Assembly: GCA_944325875.1 (NCBI GenBank)
Contig: CALVBU010000004.1
Coordinates: 62,001 to 126,000 of the forward strand
Direction: 5' to 3'
DNA length: 64,000 bases
Source of the DNA: Candidatus Gastranaerophilales bacterium
GTDB lineage: Bacteria; Cyanobacteriota; Vampirovibrionia; Gastranaerophilales; Gastranaerophilaceae
Part shown: positions 51,354-58,579 of the stretch, in pieces
Layout of the letters: each line of letters starts with the position of its first letter
Numbering within the stretch: the first letter of the stretch is position 1
Program-made: the position numbers and the translations under genes
Notes under the pieces: model-generated
Database searches by the model: none
Told to the model about the DNA's origin: nothing
Seen by the model: only the letters and a program-made list of their open reading frames with translations

Positions 51354-51383
51354 TAAAAAAAGTTCTCATTAAGAGAACTTTTC
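51354..51383 (-). terminator. Terminator of tRNA-Gln
   Basis: AAAAGTTCTC pairs with GAGAACTTTT around a five-base loop; on the minus strand it is followed by a T run directly after the tRNA. Confidence 0.88.
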
Positions 51384-51389
51384 TAAAAT

Positions 51390-51461
51390 CTGGGACGGAA
51401 GGATTCGAACCTCCGAATGGCTGGACCAAAACCAGCTGCCTTACCACTTGGCGACGTCCCA
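51390..51461 (-). tRNA. tRNA-Gln(TTG)
   Basis: On the minus strand a full cloverleaf of 72 bases is seen: acceptor stem TGGGACG/CGTCCCA, a D arm with AAGTGGTAAG, the anticodon arm GCTGG-TTTTGGT-CCAGC with anticodon TTG, and a T arm with GGTTCGAATCC. The U1-A72 pair and G73 fit tRNA-Gln. CCA is not encoded. Confidence 0.95.
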
Positions 51462-51511
51462 ACATCGGCTACATTTATTATTCTACTTGATAAATTATTA
51501 TTGTCAATATT

Positions 51512-51730
51512 TTATTTTATTTCTTTAAAAAAATCGTTTATATCTACACGTAAGATTTTCGATAGTTTAAAAATTACGAGTGCACTGGGAATAATTGTTC
51601 CGCGTTCTAATTTTCCGACATAATTTATGCTCATATCAAGAAGTTCAGCCAGTTTATCTTGTGTATAATGTCTGCGTAATCTTTCTGCTCTTATATTAGA
51701 GCCTAACATATATCCAAAATCATTTTGCAT
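51512..51730 (-). CDS. XRE-family HTH regulator
   Basis: This 72-aa protein is a single Cro/CI-type helix-turn-helix: LGSNIRAERLRRHYTQDKLAELLDMSINYVGKLERGTIIPSALVIFKLSKIL. It is compact with no sensor domain. It is divergent from a pseudopilin gene, and an 11-3-11 palindrome lies over the pseudopilin promoter, so control of both genes is likely. The ATG has a -10, TAGAAT, ending seven bases upstream and no ribosome site. Confidence 0.9.
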   Translation of the reverse strand: MQNDFGYMLGSNIRAERLRRHYTQDKLAELLDMSINYVGKLERGTIIPSALVIFKLSKILRVDINDFFKEIK

Positions 51731-51737
51731 AAATATA

Positions 51738-51796
51738 ATTCTATCTGATTGACAGAAACAATCAAAGAGAGTATAGTAAATAATATATTTACTATA
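51738..51796. promoter_or_regulatory. Interlocked divergent promoters with an 11-3-11 palindrome
   Basis: Plus strand: TTGACA (51749-51754), 17 bases, TATAGT (51772-51777). Minus strand: TTGATT (51765-51760), 16 bases, TAGAAT (51743-51738). The -35 for the regulator lies in the spacer of the pseudopilin promoter. TATAGTAAATA (51772-51782) and TATTTACTATA (51786-51796) are inverted repeats over the pseudopilin -10 and start, a candidate operator. Confidence 0.7.
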
Positions 51797-51837
51797 ATAA
51801 ATATTTAATATATTATTATAATTATTTGGAGAGATAT

Positions 51838-52548
51838 ATGAATAAGTTTTTTAAAGCTTTTACATTAGCAGAAGTCTTAATTACATTAAGTATAATCGGC
51901 ATTGTTGCTGCAATGACATTGCCTACGTTGGTTCAGAAAAATCAAGAAAAAGAAACTATTGTACAATTAAAAAAAGCTTATTCCATATTATCTCAAGCAT
52001 ATTATTCCGCTATATCAGAATATGGAGACAGTTCTGAGTGGGATTTAGGAGAAGTATATTCTCCTGAGGGGGCTGCATCTATTGCTGATAAATTGGTTAA
52101 ATATTTTAAAGTTCATAAAATATGTGGAACAGAGCCTGGCTGTTTTCCTAAGGTTACATATAGAGGGTTTAATAATTCAAGTTGGTATTATATTTATAAT
52201 ACTAGTAGAGTATATAAATTAATCTTGGCTGATGGTACTTTAATAGGTTTTGAAAGTCATGGAAATGAATACTGTAAAACTTCTTATTGTGCAAAAGTAT
52301 TTGTTGATGTGAACGGTTATAAAGGACCAAATCAGCTGGGATATGATACGTTTTCATTTTATTTACAAAAGGGAAGGATAATGCCTTTTGGCTATCAAGG
52401 TGATACTGTTGATCCTTTTGATACAAGTAAAATTAAAACAAATATCGGGGAATTTCTGACAGCTTGGGTTTTGGTTAATGAAAATATGGATTACAAAAGA
52501 TGTCCTGAAAAACTGGGCTGGGATAAGTCTAGCAGTTGTAAAGATTAA
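51838..52548 (+). CDS. Type II/IV pseudopilin
   Basis: ATG 51838 follows GGAGAG (51828-51833). The 236-aa product has a short basic leader and the prepilin peptidase site before FTLAEVLITLSIIGIVAAMTLPTLV, the first hydrophobic helix; Glu5 of the mature form is present. The C-terminal globular part contains four to six cysteines (KICGTEPGCFP, YCKTSYCAKV, RCPEKLGW). Type II-secretion or type IV-like assembly is inferred from the prepilin start. The XRE regulator is divergent. Confidence 0.88.
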   Translation: MNKFFKAFTLAEVLITLSIIGIVAAMTLPTLVQKNQEKETIVQLKKAYSILSQAYYSAISEYGDSSEWDLGEVYSPEGAASIADKLVKYFKVHKICGTEPGCFPKVTYRGFNNSSWYYIYNTSRVYKLILADGTLIGFESHGNEYCKTSYCAKVFVDVNGYKGPNQLGYDTFSFYLQKGRIMPFGYQGDTVDPFDTSKIKTNIGEFLTAWVLVNENMDYKRCPEKLGWDKSSSCKD

Positions 52549-52557
52549 TAAGGCTTT

Positions 52558-53232
52558 TTAATATATAAAAGGACTTTTTTCTTTAGCTTTAATTGTTTCA
52601 ATATCTTTTAAAAGTGACTTAAAGACATCTAGCACAAGTATTTCGCTTTCAAAGTGGCCTATGTCAAAAAGTATTATCGGACTTTCTAGTGCTGTATGAA
52701 ATTTTACATCTCCAGTAACAAGCGCATCTGCTCCGTTTTCGTAAGCTTCTTGTATAAAATCTGTACCACTTCCTGCACAAAAGGCAATTCTTTTTAGTGA
52801 TTTTTTATTTTGATTATTTACCAAGCGAAAGTTTGGTGAAATTTTTGATAATTTTTTGGAAAATTCATTAATATCAATATTTATGTCTACATATCTTAGG
52901 AAATCTGATTTTTCGCTTACTTCTAAACCTAAGCTTTTTACAAGGGTGTCTGTAGTACCGCCATTTGTGCGGTCAAGATTTGTGTGAGCACTGTAAATAT
53001 CTATATTTTTCCAAGCTGTTGGAACATAAAAAAGAGGATGATGTGATATTATCATGTCACAATTTTGTTCAAGTGCTTGTTTGATAATGTCATTTGTTAC
53101 AGTGAGAGCAAGCATTACTCGTTTGATTTCAGATTTTTCGGTTTCTACACCCCAGCCTGAGCAGTCCCAACTTTCTGCAAGTTCAGGCGGTGCAAATTTT
53201 TCTATTTTTTGAATAATTTCATATCTATTCAT
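52558..53232 (-). CDS. Nif3-like dinuclear metal-centre protein
   Basis: The 224-aa product matches the Nif3/YbgI family: MIISHHPLFYVP supplies the paired metal-ligand His near residue 65, with NLDRTNGG as the following loop, and AGSGTDFIQEAYENGADALVTGDVKFHTALES and DIGHFESE provide the C-terminal ligands. The family is often annotated as GTP cyclohydrolase 1 type 2, but the substrate is not known. It overlaps coaBC by eight bases in the gmk-coaBC-nif3 operon. Confidence 0.88.
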   Translation of the reverse strand: MNRYEIIQKIEKFAPPELAESWDCSGWGVETEKSEIKRVMLALTVTNDIIKQALEQNCDMIISHHPLFYVPTAWKNIDIYSAHTNLDRTNGGTTDTLVKSLGLEVSEKSDFLRYVDINIDINEFSKKLSKISPNFRLVNNQNKKSLKRIAFCAGSGTDFIQEAYENGADALVTGDVKFHTALESPIILFDIGHFESEILVLDVFKSLLKDIETIKAKEKSPFIY

Positions 53233-54397
53233 TTATTTCCTTTAAAATCTGTTTTGCAATATCTTTTTTAGAAGCTCGTTCTAGTTTTTTCATTTGTCCG
53301 TTTTTTTTCAGGATAGTGACTTCATTATAGTCGCTCGAAAAACCTATATCTTTTCTTGAAATATCATTTGCAACTAAATAATCACAACCTTTTTTCTGGA
53401 TTTTTTCTTTTGCGTTGTTGATTAAGTTTTCACTTTCAGCGCAAAAGCCTATAATTTTTTGGTGTGTTTTTTTTATGCAAATTTCTTTTAATATATCAGG
53501 ATTTTTAACGAGAGTAAGCGTTATTTCATCATCATTATTTTTTTTGATTTTTTTGTCTGATTTATTTTTTACTCTATAATCCGCTACCGCTGCTGCCATA
53601 ATTACTATATCAGAAGTTTCAAACTTATTTTCAACAGCAAGTTTCATTTCTTGAGCAGATTTTACTTTGATAATTTCATAAGGGCGTTTTACATCCACAG
53701 TTGTAACAAGTGTAACATTATTCCCTTGAGAATATGCTTCATCTGCAATAGCAATACCCATTTTGCCTGACGAATAATTAGAAATATATCTTACCGGATC
53801 AATATCTTCGATTGTTCCTCCAGCTGTTATTAAATAGTTTTTTTCATTACGATTTTTCTCTAGAAGGATATTTTTTGTTTCGTCAAAAATTTTGTTTAAT
53901 TCGCAAAGTCTTCCTTTTCCTTCGTATCCACAAGCTAGAAAGCCGCTCTCAGGTTCAAGAATTTTGTATCCAAGATTGGATAATTTTTTTAGATTTTCTT
54001 GAATAATAGGATTTTCCCACATATTGCAATTCATTGCAGGTGCAATAATTATTGGTTTTCTGAAGGCACAAGCGATTGAAGTCAAAAGATTGTCACAAAT
54101 ACCTGTTGCAATTTTAGAAATAGTATTTGCAGTAGCTGGAGCTATAACCATAATATCAGCTTCATCTGCGTAGGAAATATGTTCCGGAACGTATTTTTCA
54201 AGTTCAAATTCTTCTATGCCGACTTCGTTTTGACTAAGATTTTGCAAAGTTAGTTTTGTTACAAAATTCAGAGCATTTTTTGTACAAATGACACGAACAT
54301 TCGCATTGTTTCGTTTGAACATTCTGATGAGTTCACAAATTTTATACGCTGCAATTCCACCGGTAATACCGATTAGAATATTTTTACCGCTTAACAT
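53225..54397 (-). CDS. coaBC: Bifunctional phosphopantothenoylcysteine decarboxylase/synthetase
   Basis: CoaBC (Dfp) makes 4'-phosphopantetheine from phosphopantothenate and cysteine in coenzyme A synthesis. The 390-aa protein has the flavin-dependent CoaC half with ITGGIAAYK at the start, the active-site His in HISYADEAD near residue 73, PAMNCNMWE near residue 120 and the catalytic Cys in GFLACGYEGKGRL near residue 155. The CoaB half begins ITAGGTIEDIDPVRYISNYSSGKMG and includes KNKSDKKIKK. It overlaps gmk by seven bases. Confidence 0.95.
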   Translation of the reverse strand: MLSGKNILIGITGGIAAYKICELIRMFKRNNANVRVICTKNALNFVTKLTLQNLSQNEVGIEEFELEKYVPEHISYADEADIMVIAPATANTISKIATGICDNLLTSIACAFRKPIIIAPAMNCNMWENPIIQENLKKLSNLGYKILEPESGFLACGYEGKGRLCELNKIFDETKNILLEKNRNEKNYLITAGGTIEDIDPVRYISNYSSGKMGIAIADEAYSQGNNVTLVTTVDVKRPYEIIKVKSAQEMKLAVENKFETSDIVIMAAAVADYRVKNKSDKKIKKNNDDEITLTLVKNPDILKEICIKKTHQKIIGFCAESENLINNAKEKIQKKGCDYLVANDISRKDIGFSSDYNEVTILKKNGQMKKLERASKKDIAKQILKEINE

Positions 54398-54969
54398 TTT
54401 TCTTGTTCTCCGACAATTATGTTTTCAAGCTCAGCAATTGCATTATCTAAATCATCATTTACAACTTTATAATCAAAATTTTCAGCTCTTTCAAGTTCAA
54501 TTTTAACTTCTTGTAGTCGTCTTTGGATAGTGGATTCATCCTCCGTATGACGGCCTCTTAATCTGTTTTCAAGAGCTTCTATTGAAGGTGGGCAAATAAA
54601 AATTAAAACCGCTTCAGGCATTTGTTTTTTAACCTGTAATGCTCCTTGAGTATCAATTTCAAGGATTATATCCTTACCTTCTTCAAGGCATTGGTTTATG
54701 TATTTTTTCTTTGTACCGTAACGGTTTCCGGCAAATTCTGCCCATTCTAGGAATTTATTATTATCGATGCAGTTTTGAAATTCTTCTTTTGTCAAAAAGA
54801 AATAGTTTACGCCATCAACTTCTCCTTTTCGAGGAGCTCGTGTTGTACAAGAAATGGATAGCATAAAATTGGGGTTTTTAGCTAAAAAGCCTTTCAAAAC
54901 AGTTCCTTTTCCAACTCCTGAGGAACCTGAAATTACAAATAACTTTTTTTTGCAAGAATTTTTATTCAT
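54391..54969 (-). CDS. gmk: Guanylate kinase
   Basis: Gmk phosphorylates GMP to GDP. ATG 54969 gives the 192-aa product; five extra codons in the track before it have no valid start. The P-loop is GSSGVGKGT near residue 15, SCTTRAPRKGEVDGVNYFFL supplies GMP-binding residues, and FLEWAEFAGNRYGT and LEIDTQGALQV follow the family. The ATG is separated by only 14 bases from the ATG of the histidine kinase on the other strand, and its -10 TATAAT (54981-54976) leaves just six bases. It opens the gmk-coaBC-nif3 operon. Confidence 0.95.
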   Translation of the reverse strand: MNKNSCKKKLFVISGSSGVGKGTVLKGFLAKNPNFMLSISCTTRAPRKGEVDGVNYFFLTKEEFQNCIDNNKFLEWAEFAGNRYGTKKKYINQCLEEGKDIILEIDTQGALQVKKQMPEAVLIFICPPSIEALENRLRGRHTEDESTIQRRLQEVKIELERAENFDYKVVNDDLDNAIAELENIIVGEQEKC

Positions 54970-54983
54970 ATTATAATTATACA
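54970..54983. promoter_or_regulatory. Fourteen-base divergent gap with opposing -10 elements
   Basis: The gap reads ATTATAATTATACA. Plus strand TATAAT (54972-54977) is six bases before ATG 54984, with TTGCAA (54950-54955) at 16 bases. Minus strand TATAAT (54981-54976) is six bases before the gmk ATG at 54969. There is no room for a ribosome site on either side, so both messages are expected to be leaderless. Confidence 0.65.
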
Positions 54984-56135
54984 ATGAATATTTCGAATGA
55001 AAAATTCTTAAGTAAATTTTTGAAAAAACTTAATACAATAACATCAGTCAAAGAAGTATGCAAGGAGGTATCTTTAGAGTTATTAAAGATTACCAAAGCT
55101 CATGCTTGCTGGTTTTATCTTGTTGATAACGAGGCAAATAGTGTACTTGCTAAGAAGATTTATTATGCTACAGATGCTGATAAATCTTTGCAGGGTGAAG
55201 TTGAACAAATCTATACTCTTGGAGAGGATTTGTTTTTGAATAATTATGATATGGAAGATACTCTAGAGTATTTCTATAAATTGTCGAAAGAAAATGTGAT
55301 TATTGTACCTGTGATTTGGCGTCAGTTTTTGTTTGGGTATATTGCTTTAGTCGGAAAACGTAAAGATTTTAATCTGAAAAATCATATGATAGCTGAAATT
55401 ATAGCGGAGTGCGTTGATTCAAGATTGGAAATCTTGACTTTAAAATCAGAATTACAAAGGCATAATAAGGATAAAATCCAGTTTTTGGCAAGTATTTCTC
55501 ACGAGTATAAAACCCCTTTAAATTCTATCATTGGATTTTCTGATATGTTGAAAAATAATCTTTATGGTACAGAGGATTATAGGTATATTGATAATATCTC
55601 TAAAAGTTCAAAATTCTTGCTCGGGTTAATTCAGGATATACTTGATATGGCACGTTCTGAATTTGGTGAAATGGAGCTGAATTATGAAGTCTTTCGTCCC
55701 AAACAGCTAATAGAAGATATGGTTCTTAGTTTTGATGAGATAATCAAATCCAAAAATCTTCATTTTTCTTACACAATTATGGATGTTGAGATAAAAGCTG
55801 ATGTAAGAAGATTTCAGCAGATGGTTATGAATTTGATTTCAAATGCAGTCAAATTTAATAAATTGAACGGAAAAATAAAAATTGTTGCTTATATTAATGA
55901 AAATAATGAATTTGTATTTGAAGTTACGGATACCGGTGATGGAATTAGAAAGAGGGATTACGATAAAATATTTAATTTCTTTTCGCAAGTAAACAGAAGT
56001 TATTTAAAGCGTCAACAAGGTTCAGGTGTAGGGCTTGCGTTGTGTAAGAAAATTGCAGAAGCGCATAAGGGTCAAATAGGTTTTAAGTCGAAATTAAATA
56101 ACGGTAGTACATTCTGGTTTTCAATCCCACAGTAG
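54984..56135 (+). CDS. Cytosolic GAF-type sensor histidine kinase
   Basis: The 383-aa protein has no membrane helix. Residues 1-150 form a GAF-like sensor (VSLELLKITKAHACWFYLVDN). The phosphoacceptor is in SISHEYKTPLNSIIGFSDML near residue 172, followed by N box NLISNAVKFNKLNGK, G1 DTGDGIRKRD, and GSGVGLALCKKI. All catalytic boxes are present. No response regulator gene is adjacent. It is divergent from gmk over a 14-base gap and has no ribosome site. Confidence 0.9.
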   Translation: MNISNEKFLSKFLKKLNTITSVKEVCKEVSLELLKITKAHACWFYLVDNEANSVLAKKIYYATDADKSLQGEVEQIYTLGEDLFLNNYDMEDTLEYFYKLSKENVIIVPVIWRQFLFGYIALVGKRKDFNLKNHMIAEIIAECVDSRLEILTLKSELQRHNKDKIQFLASISHEYKTPLNSIIGFSDMLKNNLYGTEDYRYIDNISKSSKFLLGLIQDILDMARSEFGEMELNYEVFRPKQLIEDMVLSFDEIIKSKNLHFSYTIMDVEIKADVRRFQQMVMNLISNAVKFNKLNGKIKIVAYINENNEFVFEVTDTGDGIRKRDYDKIFNFFSQVNRSYLKRQQGSGVGLALCKKIAEAHKGQIGFKSKLNNGSTFWFSIPQ

Positions 56136-56140
56136 AAAGA

Positions 56141-56169
56141 TTGAAATAATTTTGAATTTAAGTTATAAT
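56141..56169 (+). promoter_or_regulatory. Promoter of the second pseudopilin leader
   Basis: TTGAAA (56141-56146), a 17-base spacer and TATAAT (56164-56169). Transcription should start near 56176, giving a leader of about 197 bases before the pseudopilin ATG. Confidence 0.8.
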
Positions 56170-56187
56170 AAATAAAAAGGAGGATGT

Positions 56188-56238
56188 ATGCAAGAGATAG
56201 ATATAGAGAGAATTTCGGGGGGGGGGGCTACCGCCTAA
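56188..56238 (+). CDS. Putative 16-aa leader peptide containing a G11 tract
   Basis: A strong ribosome site, AGGAGG (56178-56183), precedes an ATG at 56188 that opens a 16-codon ORF, MQEIDIERISGGGATA. The Gly codons are an uninterrupted run of eleven G (56217-56227), remarkable in this AT-rich DNA. One more G would lengthen the frame to a stop at 56289-56291 ending RISISDLDLRYKEKS; one fewer gives SGGGLPPNS. The peptide has no homology I can name; a regulatory role is inferred from its position before an attenuator-like hairpin. Confidence 0.5.
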   Translation: MQEIDIERISGGGATA

Positions 56239-56300
56239 CAGTTAGGATAAGCATTTCCGACTTAGACCTCCGATATAAAGAAAAGAGTTGAATGTAATCT

Positions 56301-56339
56301 GTGCCAACAGGCACGGTGGTTTGTCGTGCAACATTTTTT
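56301..56339 (+). promoter_or_regulatory. Mutually exclusive hairpins, attenuator-like
   Basis: GTGCC (56301-56305) pairs with GGCAC (56310-56314). GCACG (56311-56315) also pairs with CGTGC (56325-56329), followed by AACA and T6. The two structures share GCAC, so only one can form, the second resembling a weak terminator. CCTAACAGTTAGG (56234-56246) is another inverted repeat in the leader. Stems are short, so the call is tentative. Confidence 0.45.
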
Positions 56340-56372
56340 GAAAAACAGGTAATAAAAACAAACGGAGGACTT

Positions 56373-57113
56373 ATGAAAAAGAGAAATGCTTTTACATTAG
56401 CAGAAGTATTGATAACGTTAGGAATAATCGGAATAGTAGCTGCTATGACATTGCCAATTTTGATTGAAAAGCACCAGAAAAAAGTTACGGCTACGCGTTT
56501 AAAACAAGCCTATAGTATGCTTTCACAGGCATTGCTGCTTGCTCAAAAAGATTATGGAGATCCAAAATACTGGGATAGTGGTGCAGGATTAGTTTCTACA
56601 GGTACAACTAACAATAAAACTAATACAACAAATTTTGTAGAAAGGTATGTAATTCCATATTTTAAAGGCGTACGTTCTCATGGTTGGACATCTTTAGCTG
56701 ATGTTGGTTATAAAAAGGCTTATGTAACGTTAAATGGGAAAACAATATCTAATGGGAATTATACAAGTTTAACCGAAGCTGGTGGATATATATTAGAAAT
56801 GGATAATTCGACTTTATTAATATTTAAATATAACTCTGATTATATAAATGGATCAAGTGGACCGACAGCACTTACTTATGTATTAGTATATATAGATATT
56901 AATGGTAGGCAAAATCCAAATATGTATGGGCGTGATTTCTTTGTTTTTAATTATGACACAACTAATGGCATATTAAAGGCTTTTGGACAAGGTTTATCTC
57001 GTGAGGATTTATTGAAATCTTCTTGTACAAAAGCAACGCAATGGGGAAATCTATATTGTGGAGCTGTTATAATGATGGACGGTTGGGAGATAAAAGATGA
57101 TTACCCTTGGTAA
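56373..57113 (+). CDS. Type II/IV pseudopilin with attenuator-like leader
   Basis: ATG 56373 follows GGAGGA (56364-56369). A longer frame from a GTG at 56301 runs through the leader but has no ribosome site. The 246-aa product has a short basic leader (MKKRNA), the prepilin helix FTLAEVLITLGIIGIVAAMTLPILIEKHQKK, almost identical to that of the 51838 gene, and a globular C-terminus of about 200 residues with only two Cys (SSCTKATQWGNLYCGA). It is a paralogue of the other pseudopilin with a different body, probably a minor pilin or pseudopilin. Confidence 0.88.
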   Translation: MKKRNAFTLAEVLITLGIIGIVAAMTLPILIEKHQKKVTATRLKQAYSMLSQALLLAQKDYGDPKYWDSGAGLVSTGTTNNKTNTTNFVERYVIPYFKGVRSHGWTSLADVGYKKAYVTLNGKTISNGNYTSLTEAGGYILEMDNSTLLIFKYNSDYINGSSGPTALTYVLVYIDINGRQNPNMYGRDFFVFNYDTTNGILKAFGQGLSREDLLKSSCTKATQWGNLYCGAVIMMDGWEIKDDYPW

Positions 57114-57135
57114 CAAGAAATAAAAAGTTTTGCTG

Positions 57136-57171
57136 CTAAAAAAAGCCTCTCAATTTGAGAGGCTTTTTTAG
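57136..57171 (+). terminator. Terminator between converging genes
   Basis: AAAAAAGCCTCTCA pairs with TGAGAGGCTTTTTT around an AATT loop. T runs on both strands suit bidirectional use. Confidence 0.92.
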
Positions 57172-57184
57172 TTATTATAATTTG

Positions 57185-58576
57185 TTATGAATTTTGTTTT
57201 TTCTTTTTCTCATCCATCATTAGCATTGTACAAATTACAATACAAATAATTGCCGAGAATACCCAAAATGCAATTGCACCGTTCCAACCAAACTTGTCAA
57301 CCATAAATCCTGTTCCGGTTGAAGAAAGTACAGCACCGATATAGCCGAATGTTCCAGTGAAGCCTGTTGCAGCTGATGCAACTTTTTTAGAGCTGCTTTC
57401 TACTGCACATAATCCACCAATCATCATTTGTGGACCGTATGTGAATGCCCCGAGTAATCCGATGAGTATAAAGTCGATTGTGCTTATTGTATTGAATTTT
57501 AAAAGTACAAGACACATAACTACACCTGCAAGATAAATTAAGTTTACAGGAGCTCTTTGTCCTTTAAAAATTTTATCTGAAATCAAACCTGCACAAATAG
57601 TTCCCGCAATACCTACTAATGGTAATGAGCTAAGTTTCATTGCTGCAAGTTCAAGTGAGTTACTTTTTGCTTCATGAAGATATTTGATCATCCAATCTTC
57701 TGCACCAAATCTGATGATATAAACAAAGATGTATGCAATTGCTAATAACCAGATTGTTTTGTTATAAAGAATATTTTGTTTGAAGATTTCTACATATGAA
57801 CGATTATCTTCATTTTCGCAAGTAGTTTTCTTTGCTGAAGGCTCTTCTCTATAAGTTTCAACATCAGGAAGCCCTAATGATTGAGGTCTGTCTCTTAATC
57901 TGTCAAACAACCAAATTGCAACTAATATTGCTAAAGTTCCAGGAACGAAGAATGCCATTTTCCATCCGAAATGTGCAACTAAAAATCCTGAAATGATTAC
58001 GCTTAAGAATGTTCCAACTTGGTGAGAGCAAGACCATAATGACCATTTAGTCCCTCTTTCAGAGTTGGAATACCAGTAAGTTAAACTTTTTGCAACAGCT
58101 GGGAAACCTGCAGATTGGAACCATCCGCTTGCGCCCCAGAAGAATACAAATAACCATAGCAAAATTGTATTAGTAGGTAATCCGAAAAATGAAATATGTC
58201 CTGGAGTTATAAATACTGCTGATAACCCGAAACATAAGTTTGCTATGGCCGTCATTATCAATGCTGTCGGTAAGAATTTTCTAACATCTGAACCGTCAGC
58301 CAATACTCCGTTCACAAATTTTCCGATACCATAGGTTAAGTATAATGAACTTCCTAATAGACCGAGTTCTGTGTTTGAGTATCCATATTCTGCACTTAAT
58401 CCCGGAAGTGCTACCGCAATGTTTTTCTTACATAAGTAAAAAACCGTATATCCTATAAAACAAGCATAAAATATTCTCAATCTCCAATGAGAATACATGC
58501 TTTTGACTTTTTCTTCATCTTGAATAGTCTCTTTTACAGGCGGCTCTTTAAAAAATTGAGCTAATTTTCCTAACAT
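57185..58576 (-). CDS. OPA-family MFS transporter (organophosphate antiporter)
   Basis: The 463-aa protein has 12 membrane helices and the organophosphate:phosphate antiporter signatures: YFYLCKKN-like segment at VFYLCKKNIAVALPGL near residue 45 and GASGWFQSAGFPAVAKSLTYWYSNSERGTKWSLWSCSHQVGTFL near residues 145-185, a close counterpart of GlpT/UhpT/UhpC. It should exchange a sugar phosphate or glycerol 3-phosphate for phosphate; the substrate is undetermined. It starts three bases after the dnaQ-like gene, with GGGAAG as ribosome site inside that gene. Confidence 0.92.
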   Translation of the reverse strand: MLGKLAQFFKEPPVKETIQDEEKVKSMYSHWRLRIFYACFIGYTVFYLCKKNIAVALPGLSAEYGYSNTELGLLGSSLYLTYGIGKFVNGVLADGSDVRKFLPTALIMTAIANLCFGLSAVFITPGHISFFGLPTNTILLWLFVFFWGASGWFQSAGFPAVAKSLTYWYSNSERGTKWSLWSCSHQVGTFLSVIISGFLVAHFGWKMAFFVPGTLAILVAIWLFDRLRDRPQSLGLPDVETYREEPSAKKTTCENEDNRSYVEIFKQNILYNKTIWLLAIAYIFVYIIRFGAEDWMIKYLHEAKSNSLELAAMKLSSLPLVGIAGTICAGLISDKIFKGQRAPVNLIYLAGVVMCLVLLKFNTISTIDFILIGLLGAFTYGPQMMIGGLCAVESSSKKVASAATGFTGTFGYIGAVLSSTGTGFMVDKFGWNGAIAFWVFSAIICIVICTMLMMDEKKKKQNS

Positions 58577-58579
58577 AAT

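Noticed and set aside
51417-51623. 68-codon plus-strand frame across the tRNA and XRE region
   Set aside because: It overlaps the tRNA-Gln cloverleaf and lies antisense to the XRE regulator; a shadow frame.
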